This document shows positions 1 through 11,617 of a stretch of DNA of 64,000 bases, in pieces; the stretch's first letter is position 1, and each line of letters opens with the position of its first letter. The notes under the pieces were generated by a model, which was given only the letters and a program-made list of their open reading frames with translations, ran no database searches and was not told the origin of the DNA. Origin of the DNA: Narthecium ossifragum (taxonomy: Eukaryota > Streptophyta > Magnoliopsida > Dioscoreales > Nartheciaceae); assembly GCA_963920575.1 (NCBI GenBank), contig OY986969.1, positions 12,292,615 through 12,356,614 on the forward strand, written 5' to 3'. The translations under genes were made by a program, and so were the position numbers.

Positions 1-1869
1 AAAGTTGTAGACTGCTGCCACGATCAATTTATTCGGGAAGACGACCCCGTAGGAGTTTCCTAGGAGGATGAAGGAGCCTGAGAGATTGATATTTATACGG
101 TGGAGATTAAGGTAAAAATCTGCCGATATCCTCTCTTTCATAGGCTATCTCTATTTTCGACAAATTTCTTCGTTTTTTGATTGTGTTTTATTTATAGATC
201 TAAGGATGGCTGATGAAACTTTGTTTTCTATATTTGAGAGTCATGTTTGCTGCTTTAGTACCTTTTATAATTGTCCTCTGTTTCCAATGTTTGAGATCTA
301 TCATTTAACATAACAATTATAGCTATTTTGGACAGCTTAACAATAATTTCTCTAATAGTACGCTTTTATAGCTGCATTGTAATTGGAGATTGCAAAATTA
401 AATCACCTGTGGAAACTTATACTGTCACTTAAGACTCAAACATTGCCAAGATAACCTGGAACTGTAATAGCATGCAGAAAACACTCAAGGCAAGTGTCAA
501 TTCAAGGTTTGGATCCTTGCTGTGAAAGTGAATTGTGGTAAAAAAGTATCACTCACTCAAACATCAGGTTGGCTACCAGCTTTAATCTGGAGAACAGGGT
601 TATGTATAAAGTTGATGTATAAAGTTGGTAGGCTGCAATTTATTTAAGATAATGAGAACAGGGTTATGTATAAAGTCCTCCAGTTTCTTATTGGTTGGCT
701 TTTATCAAGTAAGATACTGTTAAAATATGCTGGTTAATTAGACTCATCCAAAAGTACAGTATAACTACACCATGTCTTCCAAATTCATACAGTTTGAATA
801 TAGGGGGACTATGGTGTATTTGTGGGGACTAATAGGATTCAACAAAACCCTACTAAGAGAGACCAATACCAACAAACAGAAAGCATCTCTGTGTGTGTAT
901 GCACCCAAATCTTTTGCAAAAGAGGAGGGCCTCCTCATAGATAACAGCTTGGCCAAACTAGAAATCCTTTGTACATTAAGATACTGTGTAGCATGATTTA
1001 TTATGGAATTTCACTCCATGTTTGAGAATATCGAGTTTTTACATGTAAATCCATGTTTTAATTATGAGATAAGCATTTGAAGTGCGGTTAGAAACATGTT
1101 TCCTGCTGCATAGGCATGCTCTCCAAACATGATTCTCATATATTATTTAATCACTGGGGGTTCCAACTGGAATCATGTTTAGGATTGTTGGATTTTTAGA
1201 TCGATGGAGTGACTCCTTTCTTCATTTTTGTTTCTTGCTGCATAGGCATGCTCTCCAACTGGAATCATATTTGGATAATCTCCATCGCAGATTGTTGGAT
1301 GTTTAGGATTGTGAGAATTGCAAAACATGTTCATATACATGTTTCTTGCTGCATAGCCATCCTTTCTTCATTTTTGTTTCGATTGGTGCCAGTTATTTAA
1401 TTCTGTTCAGCATCCTACATTTAAAGATGCATGTCGAGCGTTAGGTTTGTAGAGCAAAACTTTATACTTATATGTACATATAAACTTTCTTCAAGATGCT
1501 CTGAATATCTTTGAATGTGGCTCTGGATATGTTATTAGAATTTACAATGCTTCTGTGAAATCTCTGAAGGGCATTCTAATAGATCTGATTCAGCTGCTGT
1601 CTAGGCAAGTCAGAAGTCTTCATTGGTGTTGGATAAATGTACGATAGTTCAGAATTTTTTGGAATTAGTAGTTGCATAAAGCAACTCCTAATTTACTAGC
1701 ATTCCTTATATTGTGCTTGACTGCTTCTTTTAGGTTTGCTGCTCCTAATCAATTTAGTTTGAATTGACTAGGATTCAAAGTTAATTCTAATCTTCTTTTA
1801 TCTTTGCATTTAACTTTGCAGTAGCAATTCCTTGCTTGATGCTTTTGATGAGCATTTACATGTTTTTAG
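1..1869. other. AT-rich non-coding stretch, no gene recognised
   Basis: Only short frames occur here and none resembles a known protein. It may hold introns or flanking sequence of the captured kinesin fragment, but I could not recognise upstream kinesin exons. Confidence 0.4.
1096..1390 (+). repeat. Local direct repeats
   Basis: The phrase GTTTC(C/T)TGCTGCATAG with CATGCTCTCC or CATCC after it occurs at about 1097, 1230 and 1341, with related text (ACTGGAATCAT, GGATTGTTGGAT, CTTTCTTCATTTTTGTTTC) repeated between. It looks like a small decayed tandem duplication. No function is suggested. Confidence 0.6.
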
Positions 1870-2315
1870 GACTTGAGAGTGGCATCTAAGTGCATCATGC
1901 AAGAAGTAAAAAATGCTCAAAGGAGATGGGAGGGAGAAATAACCTACTTTGGTAAGAGAAATTGATCAGAAATTTTATGCAACTGTAATCATTATTATCA
2001 CTCTTTGACCTAATGAATCAATTATGTATGTTTCATGCAGGACAAAAACTGAAATTATTAGCAGAAGCTGCCGAAAATTTTCATTCAGCTGTTGCAGAAA
2101 ACCAGAGACTGTATAATGAGCTTCAAGAATTAAAAGGTATCAATCTAGCATGGATTATCGGCTTTTGACCTTTCTTACATGAAAATGACATCACGTCGTA
2201 TTGATATTTGATTGGCATTCTTCTTCAGGAAACATAAGCGTGTATTCTGGTATACGGCCTTTCCTTCTTGGACATAATGAAAAGTCCACATCGATAAATC
2301 ATATTGGCAAGAATG
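1870..2315 (+). pseudogene. Kinesin-14 (KIN-14) gene fragment, three exons
   Basis: Three exons, 1870-1951, 2041-2136 and 2229-2315, are bounded by AG and GT and all join in phase 1. They translate to the neck and the first motor strand of a plant minus-end-directed kinesin-14: a coiled-coil neck (DLRVASKCIMQEV, then GQKLKLLAEAAENFHSAVAE, NQRLYNELQELKG) running into GNISVYSGIRPFLLGHNEKS. Functional family members have GN-I-R-VYCRIRPFLPGQ here, so the R, C, R, P and Q positions are altered. The next exon (strand beta-2 to the P-loop) is absent; a GC-rich repeat starts near 2690. Family knowledge says intact proteins move along microtubules using an ATPase motor; this piece has no ATP site and cannot do so. 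Intron retention argues for DNA-level capture, probably by the Helitron, rather than a retrocopy. Confidence 0.8.
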
Positions 2316-2689
2316 GTGAGCTTCTTTGAGTACGGTTCTTTTTCCCTCTGCTAATAAGTTTCTAATCTAAAATCCTTCCCTCAAATTGTTCTTTTTCCCC
2401 TTCTTTTATGAGCTTTTCCTGTCAGTTTTCTCCTTGGGTTAGTTTTGAAACACAATTTTTGAGGCTTTTTCTAAATGATGTGTTTTGAGGATCTTAAAAA
2501 AAATAATTTCCTCACATAAAATTAGCCCTTTCAAATTCATCCCTTCCAAACACAGTGCTAATGAATTATCAAGTCCCTGTTTTGATCTGAACTATTTTTC
2601 AGTTCTTTGAATCAGTCAATTTGATTTGCTTGCCATTATCTTTCTCTCTGTGTATGTGTGAATTCTTTCCATGCGCAGATTTGCCATCA

Positions 2690-3600
2690 TTGATATTTGA
2701 ATCCTTAGCATTTCCGCGCGTCGCGCCCCGACGCCCGACGCCCTGCGCCCCCTGTCACCCGCGGCCTCCCCCTTCGCCTCCGCCACCTCGACACCATTGG
2801 CAACGCCTACGTCGCCCAGCTGGCGCGCCGCCCCGCGCCCCGTCACCCTCTCCCTCCTCCGCCTCCGCCACCTCCCCTTCAGCCTTCTCTCACCCCCCTC
2901 TAGCATTTTTTAAATCAATTTTTTAGATGTGTAATTGTTGATTTTCTATTTAATCTAGCATTTTTTAATGTATGTGTTTTTTAAAAGAATTCTTTTAACA
3001 TTTTATTTTTTGGACAATAAATAATGTAGCAGTTTTTTTTCATTAATTTATTAGAAGAGAGTTCAAATGATTGATTAAGTTCGTCGACACCTACATCTTT
3101 GCCCTCTACGACGAGGAACTCAAGCCGGGGCCCAACGCCCGCCGCCTGGCAACAGACGCCCCAAGCCCAACGTTGACCTCGGCCAGGCCCGACTCCCGAC
3201 GCCCCACTTCAGAACCACGTCCGACGCCGACCTCGCCAACACCGACCTCGCCCAGTCGGCGACGCCCCGCGCCCGATGCGTCACCTGCAGCCTCTCCCTC
3301 CGCCTCCGCCACCTCCCCTTCAGGCTTCTCTCATCCCCCTCTACCATTTTTTAATTCAATTTTTTAATGTGTAATATTTGATTTTCTATTTAATCTAGCA
3401 TTTTTTAATGTATGTGTTTTTTAAAAGAATTCTTTGAACATTTTATTTTTTGGATAATAAATAACCTAGCAGTTTTTTTCCATTGTTGACTTTCTATTTA
3501 ATCTAGCATTTTTTAATGTATGTGGTTTTTTAATAGAATTTTTTTAATATTTTATTTTTTTGACAATAAATAACCTACCAGTTTTTTTCCATTAATTTAT
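2690..3600 (+). repeat. Duplicated GC-rich block with AT-rich tail
   Basis: A CG-rich Pro/Arg-coding-like block at about 2710-2900 recurs at about 3120-3345. Both are followed by the same AT-rich tail (CTAGCATTTTTTAATG, then GTTTTTTAAAAGAATTC, then a TTTTGGACAATAAATAA type string), and the tail appears a third time at about 3484-3600. The open frames through the block on both strands follow base composition and are unlikely to be genes. Confidence 0.7.
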
Positions 3601-3703
3601 TTTGACATATTGGTGATTTAACCTGATATTAGAAGAGAGTTTAAATCATAATTCCATATGAGTATGTTTGTTGACTTATTCAGTTATTCCTATTAGATGA
3701 GAG

Positions 3704-4560
3704 TAGGGGTGGCAATCCGGGTCACGACCCGCGAACCTGACCCGACCCAACCCGAAATAAACCGGTTTGGGTTTAGTGTTATCGGATTCGGGTCATGAAC
3801 GGTCGACCTGTTTATGACCCGTGATTAAATGGGTCGGGTCGGGTTGACCCACGGGTTAGACGGGTCAACCCATTTACCCGTTTAATATCAGCCTGTCGGA
3901 GACGACGACTGCCTCGGCCCAAGGATGGAGGTCGCGCTCTGCGACCGGATCTGGCCAGGAAACGGTCGAAGGAGGGTTGCGGTGGATAGAGGGTGTCAGA
4001 TCTGGAGTTGGGTAGTGTAGGGGACGTCGGGGGTGGCCGCGCGTCGGTGGAGTGGAGAGGGGGAGGGGGTCGGTGGAGTGGAGAGACGTCGGGGGTGGCC
4101 GCACGTCGGTGGAGTGGAGAGACGTCAGGGTGGCCGCGCGTTGGTGGAGTGGAGAGGGGGAAGGGGTCGGTGGAGTGGAGAGACGTCGGGGGTGGCCGCG
4201 CATCGGTGGAGTGGAGAGGGGGAGGGGGGTTGCCGTGGGTGGCCGCAGCTTCACCGGAGAAGGAGGGAAGGAGTGGGTTGCGGCCCTTGCGAGGTAGCTC
4301 AGGAGGAAGGAGGAGAAGGCGGGTGGACCGGTGGAGGAATGGAGAGAGAGAGGAGGAGGAGGAGGAGAGGAGGAGATGGATTTAAACGGGTCAATCTGAC
4401 CCGAATCCAACCCGACCCGTTTAATAAACAGGTTAGACGAGTCAGGTCGGGTTGACCCATTTATAAATGGGTCGTGTTCGGGTTGATAAACCGGACCCGT
4501 TTAATAAACGGGTCGGGTTCAGCCTTTATTAGACGGGTCAATACCCGACCCGACCCGTTT
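3704..4560 (+). mobile_element. GGGTC-rich hAT-like non-autonomous repeat
   Basis: The left edge TAGGGGTGGCAATCCGGGT is typical of plant GGGTGGCAA-type hAT repeats, followed by dense alternation of GGGTC and GACCC. The right side (4380-4560) is rich in the same words inverted, but the expected terminal ATTGCCACCCCTA is missing, so the right end is truncated, possibly at the Helitron terminus. No transposase coding is visible. Confidence 0.45.
4021..4235 (+). repeat. G-rich minisatellite
   Basis: Units of about 36 bp (GTCGGTGGAGTGGAGAG plus ACGTCGGGGGTGGCCGC) alternate with shorter G-run units. This creates overlapping long open frames on the plus strand that are composition artefacts. Runs of four to six G could form G-quadruplexes. 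Confidence 0.7.
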
Positions 4561-4582
4561 AATACAAAATAAATTATAATAT

Positions 4583-4610
4583 CCGTGGCGTAGGCACGGG
4601 CATTTACTAG
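4583..4610 (+). other. Helitron 3' terminal hairpin and CTAG
   Basis: CCGTG at 4583-4587 pairs with CACGG at 4595-4599; CATTTACTAG follows and ends at 4610, with host T at 4611. This is the transposition-terminator structure of plant Helitrons. Confidence 0.75.
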
Positions 4611-4859
4611 TATTAATCTGTACAAGCATTCGCCACACAAAAATATAACATGTACAAATAACTAGTAAAGGAGCTAATAGATCAAAATAATATTCTAGAC
4701 ATCACATATAAGGAAATAAATAACCAAAATATCAAAGCAGAGCAACCATCAGTTATCATCCGCAAAACTGTACATCTCACCCACGGTTGCACACCCGCGG
4801 CGAAATTGGAGTTCGAGATCGGCGGAAATAAAGAGAAATGAACACACAGGAGGTTGCTC

Positions 4860-5765
4860 TAGTATGTCTAGCAGCTTAAAAAAAACTCAACATGGTCCCG
4901 ATCGAAGATCTGTACGCTCGGATTGAAAATAGGAACTTTGGAGTACGTGGAGCACATCCTGGAAGAATGGACGGCTGAAAGCTCGCCGGCAATGGGTCAA
5001 CGGTAAAACGGCTTCGCCAGAGGACGGGAAGGGTGGGGATGGAGTCGTGGAAGCCCAAGGATATCTCCAAGGTGGTATGATCGAAGAATGGGGACCTATA
5101 CGCGACAGATCGGAGGTGATAGCCGCGGAGGAGGACAATCGCCTGAATTGGATTCCGATGATCGGAGGTCCAATCAGGGATGGAAAGGGGTGAGGAAGGA
5201 TCGTGGAGGCATGGGGAACGGTCCTATGGTGCTGGATTGAGGAATTGAGCTTCCAAACAGTGGAATGAAGGTGGCCGGAGCGGTGGTTTCGTCGGCGCTT
5301 GAAGCCGATGATCCAGGCGGCAAGGTATGGTTGTGATGGTGGAGGAAGCGTCGTGGAGATGGAAGGAAGCTTTTGGAGGTCTTTGGGGGTGGTGAACAGC
5401 CGTGGATGATGGTGAAGTCGATGGCCGAGGGCCTCGCCGGCGTCGGAAGAGAGGGTGTCGAGGGAAGAGGAAGATGGGGATGAAAAGGTGGAAGGTTGGC
5501 AGAGGTCTCGGTAGGATCTTCAGGGGTTGGGGATGGGCGGAGATGCTGCGATGGGCGGCGGTGGTTATCGGCTCGGGGACGAGCCGACGAGCCGGGACGA
5601 CGAGCCGCGGGAGAAAGAGAGAACGGGAGGAGAGAGGAAAATCAAGGAAAATAAAGGAATTTTGGGAAAAAGCTGGAAAAATGAAAGAAAATCATGGAAA
5701 AATCCTAAAAATTAAGAAAGCTAAGGAAAAGTTCTGAAAACTGGGTTGCCTCCCTGGAAGCGCGT
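4860..5765 (-). other. Conserved untranslated region downstream of gag-pro in A1
   Basis: This corresponds to 21160-22090 in A2. Shared features include GACGAGCCG direct repeats near 5577-5610, a purine-rich stretch (5620-5740), and TGGGTTGCCTCCC followed by AAGCGCG just before the coding end. Frames differ between the two copies and neither strand keeps a common protein, so I read it as non-coding. The TGGG/CCCA pair can form a small hairpin. Confidence 0.5.
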
Positions 5766-6686
5766 AATTTTACGTCTTTCGCTAGACTTCCCGAAAAGAT
5801 GCAATTATAGCATGGCTCCGTCAATCCGACGGCATCGATCACCCCACTTAGAACACTTTCCTCCATATAATGTTTGAAACCAACCCCACGCCCACAGTAA
5901 ATCAAGTAGTTGATGATGTAGGCTAAGAAAGCCTTTCCTCCCAACAAGAGAACTAGAGCCCCCGTCCGCTATAAAATGCAACCTATCGTCATGTTTCATC
6001 TTGTAACATGGTCTACAGTATTTGTCCCCCATAATAGTGAAACTATCATTCGAGTGAACCGGAAGTGGAAGGTCAAATATAGATAACAGAAGCGGTGAAG
6101 TCAGTGATAATGGTGCAAATATAGAGAAAAGAGGAGGTGGCTCAACCTTAGGATACACTGCCGCATCTGTGCAAAGGTGAGTGTCGGCATAATAAGCACA
6201 CAATTGGCCCGTATCTATCACAGGTGTGGGAGTAAAAAATAGCGGTGAAAGGGGTTCAACCATCCCAAAAATAGTTTTTATATCCGCAATATGCCGATCG
6301 AGTGATTGGTCGGGCAAGATGTGTGTTTTGATATCATATTTCGATTGTGCGGTGTTTAAATCAACATCATCATTAGAATCAGAAGCATAGGCATTCAAAA
6401 TCTCAGATAATCTATCAATCCTTATAACATGACATTTATCATCACAGCAGTCAGCCAAACTATCAACACGAAAGCATTCATTCTCACGCTCAGGCAAACA
6501 TGTACTCTTAAAGATGTTCAGTTTAACATGCATATTACCAAAAGAGACATCCATGACACCAGTTCGACACTGAATATTGGCATTTCCAGTGGCCAAAAAG
6601 GACCGTCCTAAGATGATAGGCACAGTCTTTCTGTAGTGAACAGCGGGTTCCATATCCAAGACGACAAAGTCGAAAGGGAAAAAGAA

Positions 6687-8123
6687 GTTGTCCACCTTAA
6701 CGAATACGTTCTCTATGATACCTCTAGGGGTCTTAATAGACCTATCAGCTAATTGCAAAACAACTGAGGTCGGTTTCAGTTCCTCCATCCCTAATTCCTT
6801 ATAAAGGTAATAGGGCAAAATGTTAACACTGGCTCCTAGGTCAAGAAGGGCACCATCAATCTGGTAGTCTCCTATGCAACATGGTATGGTAGGGGTACCA
6901 GGGTCCTTTAGTTTGGGTGGCATGTCATGTCTCAAAATCGAACTGACTTGTTCAGGTAAAAGGATTTTCTTGTCTCTGTTGGGTTTTGTCTGGCGTTTAT
7001 GAGTGCACAGATCCTTAAGAAATTTGGCATATGAAGGGATTTGACGAATGGCCTGAAGCAATGGTACGTTGATGTTGACCTGTTTGAAGATTTCAAGGCC
7101 GTCCTTTACAGCTCAACCAATACGTTCTCTATGATACCTCTAGGGGTCTTAATAGACCTATCAGCTAATTGCAAAACAATGGTACGTTGATGTTGTCCAC
7201 CTTAACCAATACGTTCTCTATGATACCTCTAGGGGTCTTAATAGACCTATCAGCTAATTGCAAAACAACTGAGGTCGGTTTCAGTTCCTCCATCCCTAAT
7301 TCCTTATAAAGGTAATAGGGCAAAATGTTAACACTGGCTCCTAGGTCAAGAAGGGCACCATCAATCTGGTAGTCTCCTATGCAACATGGTATGGTAGGGG
7401 TACCAGGGTCCTTTAGTTTGGGTGGCATGTCATGTCTCAAAATCGAACTGACTTGTTCAGGTAAAAGGATTTTCTTGTCTCTGTTGGGTTTTGTCTGGCG
7501 TTTATGAGTGCACAGATCCTTAAGAAATTTGGCATATGAAGGGATTTGACGAATGGCCTGAAGCAATGGTACGTTGATGTTGACCTGTTTGAAGATTTCA
7601 AGGCCGTCCTTTACAGCTCAACCAATACGTTCTCTATGATACCTCTAGGGGTCTTAATAGACCTATCAGCTAATTGCAAAACAATGGTACGTTGATGTTG
7701 TCCACCTTAACCAATACGTTCTCTATGATACCTCTAGGGGTCTTAATAGACCTATCAGCTAATTGCAAAACAACTGAGGTCGGTTTCAGTTCCTCCATCC
7801 CTAATTCCTTATAAAGGTAATAGGGCAAAATGTTAACACTGGCTCCTAGGTCAAGAAGGGCACCATCAATCTGGTAGTCTCCTATGCAACATGGTATGGT
7901 AGGGGTACCAGGGTCCTTTAGTTTGGGTGGCATGTCATGTCTCAAAATCGAACTGACTTGTTCAGGTAAAAGGATTTTCTTGTCTCTGTTGGGTTTTGTC
8001 TGGCGTTTATGAGTGCACAGATCCTTAAGAAATTTGGCATATGAAGGGATTTGACGAATGGCCTGAAGCAATGGTACGTTGAAGTTGACCTGTTTGAAGA
8101 TTTCAAGGCCGTCCTTTACAGCT
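6687..8123 (-). repeat. 505-bp tandem triplication inside protease
   Basis: The string AATACGTTCTCTATGATACC starts at 6703, 7208 and 7713, giving an exact 505-bp period. Copies look almost identical, so the event is recent or it is an assembly artefact. At each junction a roughly 65-bp piece of the unit is repeated out of place (about 7118-7177 and 7623-7682), like filler DNA from repair or template slippage. Confidence 0.9.
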
Positions 8124-8270
8124 CTTCGAGCTTTGATAGTTGGATAGGGATCCTTAAGGGCCACAGGAAAAGGCACTTTAGGTGTGTATGTGCGTGGGTC
8201 AGGTTCATTTTCATCAATTGGATTTGAATCCATGTGATTAGGAGTACCATCAAGTTGCTGTGGGGGCAGA

Positions 8271-8347
8271 GACCAATCGATCGGACCAGTACCCGATTGA
8301 TCGAAATAGTTTCGATCGGTCGGATCTGAGAGCGATCCGTCGCTCTG
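8271..8347 (-). repeat. GATCGATC-type palindromes inside the gag-pro linker of A1
   Basis: AATCGATCGGA, CGATTGATCGA, TTCGATCGGTCGG and GCGATCCGTCGC occur within 80 bp of open coding sequence and are read as Asp/Arg/Ser-rich residues (SDPTDR, GPIDWS). A2 has a different but matching cluster at 23411-23486. Confidence 0.75.
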
Positions 8348-9574
8348 GGTAGTGTCAGAAAGTGTATCCACTTGCTTACCGTTCCTTAAGGTTACTACAG
8401 CTTTTGCACTTTGAAATTTCTGGTTATCAATGTGGTGTAGGGCCCTAGGATTGGTCATAGGTTGACTAGGTAAGCGACCATCTTCTCTCTTAGACACTGT
8501 GTTAGCTAGTTGCCCCAGTTGTGTCTCTATTTTGGATATAGATTGAGCATGCGAATTAACATCATTGCTTATCAAAGCACTTTCGCTCTTAAGCTCAGCC
8601 ATGTTTGCATTCATGTTATTCATGTTAGCATTCATGTTATTCATATTAGCATTCATGGTGGCAAGTGTACTCATGATTGTGTCTAAAGCCGCCTCAGAGG
8701 ATGCTTGTGGAGGAGGTTGAGAAGTAGTTTGTTGATATTGTGTAGAGTACCCTAGGTTGGGATTTGCAGAAGGTCTAGATGGGTACCGATTTGTGGGAGC
8801 ACTAGAAGAACTACTCTGTCCTTGGAAAGTAATAGACTGTTGGGGTGGTCTCCAGCTAAAGTTGGGATGGTTTCGCCAACCTGGATTATACGTATTTGAA
8901 TACAGATTATTTTCAGGTTTAGTGAAACCATACGCCACGTTTGCTTGCTCCTGAACAAATTCAGGAAACGATGGAGCCAGGGGACAGTCGGTAATGTGAT
9001 GTTCGAGACTAGAGCACAGTGCACATGTTTGAGGTTGATCTTGATATGGTGGAGGTGCAAGTGATTGACTCACTTCCAATTTATCAAACCTTTTGTTAAG
9101 GAGGGCTATTTGGGCAGTAATGGCTTCTAATCTAGAAAGTTCAAAGGTTCCTTTAGTTATAGGCCGACTTCTAGGGGTTGTGTATTGTTGTTGGGAATCA
9201 ATGGAAATTTGTTCATAAAGGTTCCAAAGCTCATTGATGAGTGCATGAAAGTGCACTCTAAATAGCCTTATAACCATCTCAATTGCTAGATTATTATCCT
9301 TAATCAACATCTTTATTACTATTTTTATATCTATATGTTGCTTCACATAATTGTGTGGAAAATGCAGGAAAAAGGAGCAAAGAAGCTGAAAAGATTACAT
9401 GGATCAACTTGAAAGATTAAACTATACCTGTTCATGAAGAACCAGATGATGTGCCATATATGGATGGAAAACTCTTGGAGTCTAAATTCTGGAGAATTTT
9501 ACGGTTCGTGATTTCGAGTTTTTCACGGAAAGTTATAACATTTTTCGTAACAGTGCGCAGGCTAGATGAATAGT

Positions 9575-9811
9575 GACGGTCGACCGTGAGATCTGACGGT
9601 CGACCGTCGCGCTCAGAAATTCCCCCGAACGACCGTCGCATCGACCGTCACTTGCAAAAATCCCCACGGTCGACCGTGGCATCATCTGTGGCATCGACCG
9701 TCAGCCTCTGTTAAAGAAAACACTTCTCACGGACGATGCGAAGATCGACCGTCGCTCTTTCGAAATATTTTGTACAGTTGACGGTCGACCGCGAGATCTC
9801 ACGGTCGACCA
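9575..9811 (+). repeat. GGTCGACC palindrome array in LTR C1
   Basis: ACGGTCGACCGT and near variants (ATCGACCGTC, ACGGACGATGC) recur about ten times in 240 bp, ending about 50 bp before the TATA box. Each full unit is a 12-bp perfect palindrome. Confidence 0.9.
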
Positions 9812-9862
9812 CCAGATCAGCAGGGAGCGTATAATGGACTTAGATCTAATCCGAGTTGAGGC

Positions 9863-9872
9863 CTATAAATAG
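9863..9872 (+). promoter_or_regulatory. Predicted TATA box of LTR C1
   Basis: CTATAAATAG follows the palindrome array and precedes the likely R region. Other LTRs here have the same box in the same place. Confidence 0.6.
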
Positions 9873-10704
9873 GATAGTTAGGGTTATCAAAGGGGAGCTT
9901 TTGGAGGACTTTTCGAGAGCATCTGGAGGAGAGGAAGCCGCGTTAGGGTTTTATTTTCTTCGTCTTTCTTTCTTTATTTTTCTTTGAACACTTTTGTCGT
10001 CTTCATGATGAACATGAGTGGCTAGTTCCTTCTCTAAGGTACCGATGTAGCCCTAACTGAATCATTCTATGTTATTGGATCATGATTATTTTATCAGTTT
10101 ATTTTCCTTGTTTCATTTATTATTATAACTGAGATCTTAAATAACTTTATCTGGCCAATAGAAGTATTATAGATTGTGTTATGTGATATTGGGCGAGGGT
10201 TCATTCCCTAATCTTGCAGGATCTATGAATGAATGAGTTTATGTCGAGGCCGGGTTCAAGCTAAGACTATTCTTGGTTCATAATTGTTCTTCAGAGGTTA
10301 ATGGATTCTTAATTAACACTTAGTTATGGGTTCATTAGGTAGGGTTAATTGAGGGTACTTGGTGAAGACCTCGGCCGAACGGATCATCATACCGGAAGAA
10401 CGAGCCCTTGGAATTCAACTGAAACTTTATTGATTCAATGCATAGAATGAGGATGTTTTGGTGAAATCGGAACCTTAGTATTCATCCATCATATTTCCAT
10501 CGTTTTCTTATTTCGTTATTAGATCTTCTATTCTCAATACTTCATATATCTTATTTTTCCTTGCTTATTTTCTTCCTTTTCTGTTCTTTAGCGTTTCACT
10601 TTACTAATCTCTACAAATCTCTGTGGGTACGATACTCGTCTTGCTACTATACTGATTGCATTGATTCGTATACTTGCGAGATATAAAATTTATTCATCAC
10701 TCAT

Positions 10705-11495
10705 CATCATCTTTATCTAAAGGAATACCCCCACAACAAGCTTCAACCCTAATTTTACATCTTTCATTAAGGCCTCTATAAAACTTATGCGTTAATTCCC
10801 ACTTATCAATATCATGATGAGGACATTTTCTCAAAAGGTCTTTAAATCTATCCCAGGCATCATGAAAAGACTCATCATAATATTGAACAAAGGTAAGGAT
10901 TTCAGTCCGAAGATTCTCAGATTTAATTATGGGGAAAATTTTCCTTAAAAATGCCTCTTAAAGTTGGCCCCAAGTTGTGATTGAGCGTGGAGGTAAACAT
11001 TGAAGCCAGTGTTTAGCTTTATCTTTCAAAGAGAAGGGGAAAAGTTTTAACTTAAAGGCATCATCATTAAAGTTCTCCATTTTTAGTGTAGTGATGGTAT
11101 CGGTAAAATTGTGAATGTGCTCATATGGGTCCTCATTGCTTAAACCATGAAAGTGGGGTAACATTTGAATCGTTTGGGGTCTAATCTCATAGTGTGAGGT
11201 TGTGATTGCAGGAGGATCAATGGAAAGAGTGTAAGTGTAGGCAGTGGGCAAGAAGTGATTTCTCAAAGGAACACGTTGTACCCCCCCCATTGTTATTATT
11301 ATTACCCTCCCTTCCCATATTAGCATTAGGGTTGATGACATGTCCCTCATGTTCAGCCATGGTGACAAAGGTCTCGTGAATAGATTGCAAGTTACTCAAA
11401 AATTGTTGACCTAAGGCTCTAGCTTTTCGGAGTGTGGTCTCTAGTTCTAGATCCAAAGGTTCCAACGAGGTATTTAAGGATCGTCTACCTTGCAT
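10705..11495 (-). pseudogene. gag: A1 gag, N-terminal part
   Basis: Begins MQGRRSLNTSLEPLDLELET and matches the A2 gag (start 25163) through the capsid-like region (HYEIRPQTIQMLPHFHGLSN, PFSLKDKAKHWLQCLPP). Two lesions are visible. A run of eight C at 11281-11288, where A2 has seven, shifts frame after the Asn/Gly tract. A CAA codon is TAA near 10958 (A2 keeps Gln in LQEAF). The frame then continues to the target duplication of solo LTR C1 and resumes at 9234. In the family, this part would form the RNA-packaging shell in the cytoplasm. Confidence 0.85.
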
Positions 11496-11617
11496 GCAAG
11501 ATCACACACAAACAGAGAAAAAGAAAATAGAAGATTCGGAGGAGAGGACAAAACCCGGCAAACAACAATTGAAACGAAAAAAATTTGAAGTAAAAAGGCT
11601 TAGCTGACTGCGCAGTT

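Larger units (their letters stand above)
1..4610 (+). mobile_element. Helitron, 3' portion, with captured gene fragment
   Basis: The right end at 4583-4610 has the plant Helitron 3' signature: a short GC hairpin (CCGTG, loop, CACGG), about 11 bases, then CTAG followed by a host T. Sequence from 4611 on matches the internal region of element A2 near 21100 (shared string TGTACAAGCATTC), so the left-hand DNA was inserted into A1 at an A/T site without an obvious duplication, as Helitrons do. No 5' TC end is visible, so the element probably starts left of the window. Helitrons move by rolling-circle replication and often carry gene pieces with introns, which fits the kinesin exons at 1870-2315. 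No Rep/helicase coding is visible, so this copy is non-autonomous. That all of 1-4610 is one Helitron is inference. Confidence 0.6.
5805..9234 (-). pseudogene. A1 gag C-terminus, protease and C-terminal domain
   Basis: Reading leftwards from 9234, the frame holds the end of gag with a CCHC zinc knuckle (CALCSSLEHHITDC, about 9033-8990), a Ser/Pro/Gln-rich linker with NMNANMNN repeats, a region of GATCGATC-type palindromes (8271-8347), then the retropepsin-like protease with DLGAS in place of the usual D-T/S-G. The protease segment is repeated three times with a 505-bp period, and each junction shifts frame and ends in the same VPLFCN tail. The left-most copy continues into ILGRSFLATGNANIQC and an unassigned C-terminal domain ending near 5805. 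Family knowledge: gag packages the RNA and the protease matures gag. This copy cannot make one continuous polyprotein. No RT follows. Confidence 0.8.
9235..10699 (+). mobile_element. Solo LTR C1 (same family as the LTR of element E)
   Basis: The unit begins TGATGAGTGC and ends TATTCATCA, with terminal TGATGA/TCATCA inversion, and is flanked by CTCAT at 9230-9234 and 10700-10704. A2 has the uninterrupted site (GAGCTCATCATCATC near 24367), which confirms insertion into A1 gag. Plus orientation is set by the TATA box at 9863. Its sequence matches the 5' LTR of E at 50707 (GTGCATGAAAGTGCACT near the start). A solo LTR is what recombination between two LTRs leaves. Confidence 0.93.

Noticed and set aside
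765..1400. Short frames in the left AT-rich region
   Set aside because: They are 63-74 residues, overlap on both strands and share no motif with kinesin or other families.
3993..4455. Overlapping long plus-strand frames rich in Gly, Trp and Arg
   Set aside because: They follow from a G-rich minisatellite with unit length near a multiple of three; frames overlap and resemble no protein.
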